Assembly: GCA_964023205.1 (NCBI GenBank) | Contig: OZ026838.1 | Location: forward strand, 28,423,843-28,487,842 | DNA length: 64,000 nt | DNA from: Lutraria lutraria | Taxonomy: Eukaryota; Mollusca; Bivalvia; Venerida; Mactridae | Direction: 5' to 3' | In this document: in pieces, positions 56,808-64,000 of the stretch | Position numbering within the stretch: position 1 is the first letter of the stretch | Layout: each line of letters opens with the position of its first letter | Notes under the pieces: model-generated | What the model was told of the DNA's origin: nothing | What the model saw: only the letters and a program-made list of their open reading frames with translations | The model's database searches: none | Program-made: the position numbers and the translations under genes

Positions 56808-57073
56808 AGCTAACCAGTTTTCCTGGACCATATTCTAAACACTACTAACTTATACCCTCCCGCAAGGAGCTAACAACTTCTCCACTTACGGAGAAATATC
56901 ACAATTTTTGTCAAATTTTCATAGAAGGCTGTGAGCTGTGTAACTAAATTTTTATTGCAATTTGCATTTTTTATTGCAAAATGGGGCATTACAGAGCTGT
57001 CACAACCTTGGTTTGAACCCGATTGATGATCAGTTGAGTTGTGACAACAGCAACAAGGTTTATAGCAACACTC
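56808..57073 (+). repeat. Dispersed repeat, 'aaccagttttcctgga' family
   Basis: It shares 'aaccagttttcctggac', 'tattctaa', 'ggagct', 'cttctccac' and 'atttttgtcaaattttcat' with 63690-63855. The hAT palindrome at 57082 is inserted at its right edge. Confidence 0.65.
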
Positions 57074-57081
57074 ATATAGCA

Positions 57082-58291
57082 CAAAGGGGTTTGTCACGAA
57101 AAAAAAATAAAAAATATAATTTTTCCGTGTAACCCATATATATATAGAAGGGAAACAACTTCGACAATTCCAATCGTCCAACGCGTGTTATAAACTTCCA
57201 TGTTATTGCAATGCAGTACAAAATATTTAACTCATATATAGTGCAACGTATGGGCAACTCAACACGCTAACAGAAAATGTATACTTTTACTACCTTTAAC
57301 GATATTCTTAACTCGCTATTGAAGATTTTTCACTCGAAAAATGGTCAAATTTTACAAAACGACACACTGTCGTAAAATCGCAGCGTGTACAAATCTATAG
57401 CGAAACTGATAAATTACAGGTAAAACTTCATGGAATGAGTCATTATTCATAACCAAACATTATGTTTATATCATATATGGTATAATTTACTAACTGCTAA
57501 TGATTTCACATCTCGGGATGCACTTTAATGAAGAATTTACGTTTTTGTTCACTTTGTCGTTTTCTTTATTTTGCTTCCTTGATAGGTCACGTGACAATCG
57601 CCTTACTTGTGATGAAAGCTTAATTCTGATAGGATGAGCGATACTGTGTGGTATTTTTTAGGTATGGTTCCCGATAGCGTAGTGAAAAGGATAGAGTGCA
57701 CAGGTTACAAGTAAATTGTAAACAAATACCACAGAGTATCGTTCATGCAATCAGATTTTAGCTTTCATTACGAGTTAGGCGATTGTCATGTGACCCGTCA
57801 TGGAAATAAACTTCGAGAAGCCAGCTAATTGAACAAAAAAATACGCAAATTCTTCGCTAAAAGAGCTTTCCGAGATGCGAAATCATTGGCAGTTAGTATA
57901 TTATAGTGTTTTATTATGAATTAAGGCCCATCCTAAGAAGTTGTGTCAGTAATTTAACATTTCCACTCTGTACATGTATACCGGTATACACGCTGCGATT
58001 TTACGACAGTGTGTCGTTTTGTAAAATTTGACCATTTTTCGAGTGAAAAATCTTCAATAGCGAGTTTAGAATATCTTTAAAGGTAGTAAAAGTATACATT
58101 TTCTGTTAGCGTGTTGAGTTGCCCATACGTTGCACTATATATGAGTTAAATATTTTGTACTGCATTGCAATAACATGGAAGTTTATAACACGCGTTGGAA
58201 AATTCGAATTGTCGAAGTTGTTTCCCTTCTATATATATATGGGTTACATGGAAAAAATTTTTTTGATTTTTTTTTGTGACAAACCCCTTTG
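57082..58291 (+). mobile_element. Palindromic (foldback) hAT-type element, 1210 bp
   Basis: Starts CAAAGGGGTTTGTCAC and ends with its reverse complement, GTGACAAACCCCTTTG. The 8-bp ATATAGCA stands directly outside both ends (57074-57081 and 58292-58299), a perfect target-site duplication. The outer arms, about 57082-57390 and 57985-58291, are inverted copies with few differences. The inner part is also inverted but more diverged, so the whole element folds back around about 57690. 8-bp duplications with CA-ending termini are the hAT hallmark. No transposase frame. Confidence 0.9.
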
Positions 58292-58574
58292 ATATAGCAT
58301 AGATACAATTACTATTTCACCCATAACACAAAATGATGATTAGATTTTGTATCACCGTATAAAGCTGCTTCAATCTAATTTAGTTATAATTCCTTGGTGG
58401 ATTAAATTATGCCTGATGGAAAAAACATTTTTGCAGAATCTGTATAAATGAATAATTAATTTGTTGTTGCAATCATTAAATGTGATCTTTAATCTATTAT
58501 AAACATTTTAACCCATGTAGAAATGTTATGTATTAATCATATTGACAGTCGTTAATTTTTTATTAACTTTCATT

Positions 58575-58979
58575 TACTCACCTGAGCATGTAAGTGTTCT
58601 AAGGTGAGCTATAAGGATCATTCAATGTCCGTGTCCGGCATTGTTATCCTACGTCCACTCTTGGGGTTTGTGAACACTCTAGTGGTCACAGTTTTGATTG
58701 GATCTTCACCAAACCTAATGGGAATATTTGTCTTAATGATACCTTGGACTTACATTCAAATATGGGTCATATGGGGTGAAAAACTAGGTCACCGAGTCAA
58801 ATCACAGGCGAACCTTGATAACACTGTAGATACAACTTATTTGATTGAGTGGCTTGATGAAAGTTGCTAAGAAATTGTCTGTCTTGATGATTTCTTAGGG
58901 TCATTTTCGTTTTATCAAAATTTGATAGGAAAGAAGTTGCAATGATATGAATGAATTAGCGGTATTTACTCAGGTGATC
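58575..58979 (+). repeat. Dispersed repeat with CTCACCTGAG/CTCAGGTGA ends
   Basis: Starts 'actcacctgagcatgtaag' with 'aaggtgagctataaggatca' and ends 'tttactcaggtgatcaaataaagggccaccatggccc'. Ends are inverted (TCACCTGAG / CTCAGGTGA). The interior includes 'gggtcatatggggtgaaaaactaggtcac'. I know similar sequences as common in bivalve genomes. Its short open frame 58604-58870 is not called as a gene. Confidence 0.65.
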
Positions 58980-59889
58980 AAATAAAGGGCCACCATGGCC
59001 CACTTGTTTTAGTATATGGTTATTTCTGGGAGTCCTTTTCTAGTTTGTATTCTTTACAGCAGTTTGGCATCAGTCTGCTTTTGATTTTAGTTCTGTGTAC
59101 ATGTATTACTAAGATGTACACAACATGAGATGTTACATAGTTTACATTCTTTGGCTTGTCTTTAATATGTGGTTCATTCTGTTATATGTTGTGCTTGGCA
59201 TTTCATATTTCAAGCATTTCAGCCAAAATTTGACAGTTAATATAAATAAAAGGAAAAGGATATGAATCCATTCCTCATGTTTTCAAGTCCTAGTAACCAG
59301 CAATTGAATATGAAAAATTGGAAAAAAGTTGTGTTTCAAAAAAGTATTCATCAAATTTTCAAACATGTCATAAACAAGCCATGGTATAAACCATTTTTTT
59401 TATTTTCTACATTACCTCATTGCCTGAGCTTTGATCATGTGTTAGATTTCCTGAAAGTCATAATTATAACAAACAAAAAATATACATCCTTGTAGGCATG
59501 TATGTGAGATGCAACTGTATGAAAGCAGAGATTATAATTTACAATGTGGGAGTAAATAACAAAATAATTAGATGTGTTTGCCAGAGTCAGACTGATTCGC
59601 AGCCTGGCATGAAGTGAGAATTTATAAACTTATGATATAATTACTTTATTGCAGAGTATGGTGTTTGCTTGAGATTCTAGTTAAGGGGAGTGGTTAGATT
59701 TTGTTTTGTGAATTGTAATAAAATGTACAATAAATTATTATGAAGTATCCTCTGTTTTAATGCTATGATTGTTTACAAATTCTCTTGTTTACATTTTTAT
59801 GCCATTCACAGATCGAGTGTTGAACGCAAAAGTGTAGTAACTCATATTGAAATAAGAACAAGTTACAACAGTGTTGCACTGAACCCTCG

Positions 59890-60130
59890 AGATGGTGGAA
59901 GGCCATTAAGTGTTACCCCTGTCTGTCCATTCAAATTTTGGATTCTGAGCAATAACTCAAGAAATATTTCATGGATTGGTTTCATATTACACATGAAGGT
60001 GTATAATAATAAAATACTGGTCTGGAATGCTTTCCGTTAAAATCCAAACATTTTCACAGGAGTTATAGCCCCTTTTTTGACTTAGCTCTCAGCAGGAACA
60101 TTTGTGTTCTCTGGACACATTGCTAGTTTT
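59890..60130 (+). repeat. Dispersed repeat, same family as 16186-16430
   Basis: Shares 'tcaagaaatatttcatggattggtttcatatt', 'acatgaaggtgtataataa', 'aatccaaacattttcacaggagttatagcccc' and 'gacttagctctcagcagga'. Confidence 0.75.
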
Positions 60131-62642
60131 GTAGTCTTATTCCATGTTTACATTTTGAATTTTTGATTTTGGTATCAGTATGAGATTGTATAGGGTCAGA
60201 TTCATGTTGGTAGAGGGAAGGAAGGCTTCAAGACACAAGGTGCAAAAAAAGTTTTTCATTAACTATTTGACACAATCAGAAGATACTAAGACCATTTATG
60301 TACCACCTGTGATGCTTATAAAGTCTTATTGGTAGAACATAGGTTGATGCTGTATTTAGGGAGAAACAGATAAGTAATGATAGAAAACAGAGGGGAACTG
60401 GTTTTGTCAGCTGAATAAATAACATACCCCAACTTATTGCCTATGAACAAATTAGGTGATGTATCTAAGTTATCTATTTCTGACAGTTTATTTGATCTTT
60501 GTAGTGAACTGGTAGTCAGACTACCACTTCCTGTTGTCTATAGATACTGGTAAATTAATAAATATCAATAAGCTGTTCACTTGTTTAGTAATTGTTTAAT
60601 AATTGCCGGCTAATTAGCAAACTTGAATATCCAGATTTATTTTGATAGTTATTACAAATGTGGTCAATAAATTCAATTGGAATAATGTACTCATATCTTC
60701 AGGTATATAATTTCGTGTACAGGTGTGGACTACGAGTGTTCCAAATGCAATAATTTACGTTTCTGCTCCTATTACAATAACTGGTAGACAGATGAATGGC
60801 TTAGTATCATCCATTCAAACTGTAATGTTTAATATATCATACAATTATATGCAATAACCTAATGATATGCTTCATGGAAAAAGAGTTCATGCCAATTGTT
60901 CTTTTTTATCACACCATGAATTGCCATACTGCCTTAGTTTATTGGAGAACCAGAAGACAGTTTCCTTGGTTGTTAAACATTTGGTTTACAACTCAAATGA
61001 AATAAATACCTATTAATTGGTTTGATGAAAGAGTTACCTGACATGTTTGGATTCAGTATAAATGTATAGGTAGTTTTTTTTATAATTCTGCTTGGTTCCC
61101 AGTTCTTACTGTGCCAAAAAACATGGCTCCTGGCATAATTGCTCATTTTCGGCTGGTTATCAAAATTTGACTTGACAGGTGTGGGAGTTACATAGCAATG
61201 TTGAATGTCTGGAGTTCACTACCTGGCCTTGAAAGCATTAAAAAATCTAGCTAGCAATTTTTTACTAAGAAATAATCAATAAAGCTATATGATATTCATG
61301 TGTATGATTGGAATAGTGAGCTATTCTCAGTTAACGCCATATTCAATAATCTCCTGCATTATTATTACCATATTTCTTTAGCTAAATTTCCAAGTTAACA
61401 AATAGATGCTAAGTGTGTGTTATACACTACGAAAGTGGAGCTATGCCGAGCTTAGCATAATTAAAAATGTTGTTTGGAAAGTATACTGGTGCAAAGCATA
61501 GCTATGATTATTGAAGATATAGAAAGGTTCTCTCTTGCTAAAATCACTGTAGCAATGTTAAGTTGTGGGGATAAATGTTTTCCAGTATAATTGAATATGC
61601 ATGCTGTAAATGATCTATCTAGTTTGTATTGGAATTGACTGAATGGAAAATTGCTTTCTGCTGGCCTGAGTAAAGTAGAAACTATGGGGAATTGAAAATA
61701 AAGAGACAATAAATTGTTGAAGATTGAAGGTGATGTGTTACTTGATGTGGAATAAAATGTATATTGACACACATTAGTATAAAATATTGGAGTATATTGC
61801 TGTGATTATACGCACTTTTGTGTCTAACAGCGTGGAAATAATGATATGAAATTTGTTGTTGTTGTTTTTCGATGAAACTTAGTGGTATCTTGTGTCTTCT
61901 TTATATTACAGATTTAATTGTAATGATTTTATTCCATTTCTGTGGTGAATTAATTAAATTTCATCTCCAGGATATAATGTGAGATTCTTTCTTTGTGGAT
62001 TTTTTTTTTCGTATGTATAGCTTCAGTGATAAAAAAATATATCATGATGGTATAAAATGAAGAAAGGCTGCTTGAGATGAACTTGCACATTGATGAGACT
62101 CCTGCAGGTAAAAGCTATTAAGTTAATCTGAATTTCTGCAACTTGCAAGCTTAGAGATATATTCCGTTCATTCAATTAACATATTCATACATGTGGAATG
62201 TTGTAATGCTAAAAAATGAGTCCATGTTTACATTTATATCATATTGATTCATATCTGTACAATATCTCATCTCCAGAGTTGTTATATCTGTTTGGTGATT
62301 AGATTATGTACTTGTTTTCATCAATTTTGCATGTACAATATTTTGAATTGTTTTCCGAGCTGTGATTCTGATGTGTGGCATTCCTGTCTCTGATTGATTT
62401 TTGTTTTAAATGTAAAGATTGTAAAAAAAAGTATGGCTTAGAATCAATATTGTGAGATTGAACTGTTTATTTCTGTTCTTGTAATCGTTCTTCCTTGTTG
62501 CCATAGAAAAGTTAACCTGATCAATTTTGAATATGAATTGACAACTCCAAATACATGACATTAATTGTTTAGGTTATTATTATTTATTCATTGTTTGGAA
62601 TGTATCACTTGTTTGGGATTGGAGATGACATGTTTCTTTTAT

Positions 62643-63605
62643 ACCAGTCTTAAGACAAGGCGAGTATTTCCTTTTGACCAGTCTAAGAAAAGATGAGTAT
62701 TTCCTTTTGACCAGTCTAAGACAAGACAAGTATTTCCTTTTTTACCAGTCTAAGACAAGACAAGTATTTCCTTTTTTACCAGTCTAAGACAAGATGAGTA
62801 TTTCCTTTTTCACCAGTCTAAGACAAGACAAGACGAATATTTCCTTTTGACCAGTCTAAGACAAGATGAGTATTTCCTTTTAACCAGTCTAAGACGAGAT
62901 GAGTATTTCCTTTTTACCAGTCTAAGACAAGAAAAGTATTTTCTGTTTTACCAGTCTAAGACAAGATGAGTATTCCTTTTTACCAGCCTAGGACAAGATC
63001 AGTATTTCCTTTTAACCAGTCTAAGACAAGACAAGTATTTCCTTTTTTACCAGTCTAAGACGAGATGAGTATTCCCTTTTTACCAGTCTAAGACAAGACA
63101 AGTATTTTCTGTTTTACCAGTCTAAGACAAGATGAGTATTTCCTTTTTACCAGTCTAGGACAAGATCAGTATTTCCTTTTAACCAGTCTAAGACAAGACA
63201 AGTATTTCCTTTTTTACCAGTCTAAGACAAGATGAGTATTTCCTTTTTACCAGTCTAGGACAAGAAGAGTATTTCCTTTTAACCAGCCTAAGACAAGACA
63301 AGTATTTTCTGTTTTACCAGTCTAAGACAAGATGAGTATTTCCTTTTTACCAGTCTAGGACAAGATGAGTATTTCCTTTTAACCAGCCTAAGACAAGACA
63401 AGTATTTTCTGTTTTACCAGTCTAAGACAAGATGAGTATTTCCTTTTTACCAGTCTAAGACAAGACAAGTATTTTCTGTTTTACCAGTCTAAGACAAGAT
63501 GAGTATTTCCTTTTTACCAGTCTAAGACAAGACAAGTATTTTCCTTTTTACCAGTCTAAGACAAGATGAGTATTTCCTGTTTTACCAGTCTAAGACGAGA
63601 CAGAT
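62643..63605 (+). repeat. Minisatellite, about 33-bp unit, roughly 28-29 copies
   Basis: Unit 'accagtctaagacaagatgag' plus 'tatttcctttttt'. Variants alternate between 'gatgag' and 'gacaag', between 'ccttttt' and 'ctgtttt' and between 'gtcta' and 'gccta'. Successive variants repeat in pairs, suggesting higher-order duplication. Confidence 0.95.
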
Positions 63606-63689
63606 AACAAATATTTCCCTTTTTTATCATTCTTATACAAGACAACTGTGTTCCTCTTTTACAATATTTTAGTAATATACAACGGCCAA

Positions 63690-63855
63690 TACACCTAACC
63701 AGTTTTCCTGGACTGTATTCTAACCAGTATTAACTTACCCTTCCACATGGAGCTGGCATCTTCTCCACATATATGAGGAGGAAAATCAGGATTTTTGTCA
63801 GATTTTCATCAAAGGGTTTGACCTGCTGTGCCCTGGACGATTCATATTATATTGA
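63690..63855 (+). repeat. Dispersed repeat, 'aaccagttttcctgga' family
   Basis: Second copy of the 56808-57073 repeat: 'taaccagttttcctggactgtattctaa', 'catggagct', 'cttctccac', 'gatttttgtcagattttcatc'. Confidence 0.65.
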
Positions 63856-64000
63856 ATAAAGACACAGTCACAATGTTTATAGCAAATAATTATAAATGTT
63901 TGTCAGTATTTCTACTGTTCCAGGTTTTTCTTGACTGGCTGATTTAAAAATTGTCCTGTTCGTTGTTACAGTAATCCTACTTCCTACTTATTTGATTGCT

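Larger units (their letters stand above)
54553..64000. other. Downstream intron, no further exon found
   Basis: No PDZ8-like sequence (a GLGLSLAG-type loop is expected) was seen up to the window end, so the gene probably continues beyond it. The region holds a G-rich tandem repeat (55457-55615), the palindromic hAT element (57082-58291), repeats at 58575-58979 and 59890-60130 and a minisatellite (62643-63605). 60.2-62.6 kb shows nothing recognisable. Confidence 0.7.

Noticed and set aside
58604..58870. 88-codon frame on +
   Set aside because: Located inside a dispersed repeat with inverted ends; no domain.
62063..62107. 45-bp exon (ERLLEMNLHIDETPAG) in phase 1-1
   Set aside because: Phase fits the preceding exon and the donor gtaaaa is acceptable, but the acceptor has no pyrimidine tract (ataaaatgaag) and no homology supports it.

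Overview
This is a eukaryotic genomic window: AT-rich, with short exons bounded by AG/GT splice sites and introns of 0.3 to 10 kb full of interspersed repeats. The repeat set points to a bivalve mollusc: tRNA-derived SINEs, a Jockey-type LINE remnant, hAT and Tc1/mariner/pogo-like MITEs, and elements carrying 'gagttatggccc' and '(ggtc)n' segments. The phylum is an inference. The exon evidence does not depend on it.

One protein-coding gene runs along the + strand and continues past both ends. It encodes a multi-PDZ scaffold of the MPDZ (MUPP1)/PATJ family. I place 18 exons from 4617 to 54552, plus one weaker upstream candidate (1004-1071). The reading frame stays open and splice phases agree across all 18 (about 1145 codons). 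They encode, in order: an acidic linker (4617-15046); PDZ4-like (17093 to about 17670); PDZ5-like (about 17875-18726); a long low-complexity linker with proline-rich and Tyr-Glu-Asn motifs (19993-36387); PDZ6-like (37006-39784); an SP-rich linker; PDZ7-like (42527-44125); and another linker (44126-54552). Domain order and signatures match vertebrate MPDZ PDZ4-PDZ7. Upstream PDZ1-3/L27 and downstream PDZ8-13 must lie outside the window.

Intron content, left to right: a 38-39 bp minisatellite (2600-2975); an expanded 18-bp repeat inside a MITE (6450-6783); a degenerate array (7.5-8.2 kb); SINE and MITE copies (10.8-11.7, 15.7-16.8, 22.2-23.3 kb); a 6 kb transposon nest (28.5-34.7 kb) with a rearranged Jockey-like retrotransposon whose RT and endonuclease parts lie on opposite strands; a 1.7 kb element (48351-50049) with 9-bp inverted ends and nine copies of a roughly 166-bp unit; a SINE split by a hAT-like MITE (51.5-52.1 kb); a near-complete 1.2 kb palindrome with an 8-bp target duplication (57082-58291); and a roughly 1 kb, 33-bp-unit minisatellite (62.64-63.6 kb).

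MPDZ/PATJ proteins organise apical/tight-junction and receptor complexes through many PDZ domains. The linker exons here add short motifs (Grb2-type YxN, CD2AP/CIN85-type PxPxPR, PPLP, LPxY, proline-directed phosphosites), so this copy may also recruit SH2, SH3 and WW partners. No RNA gene, CRISPR array or prokaryotic feature is supported.
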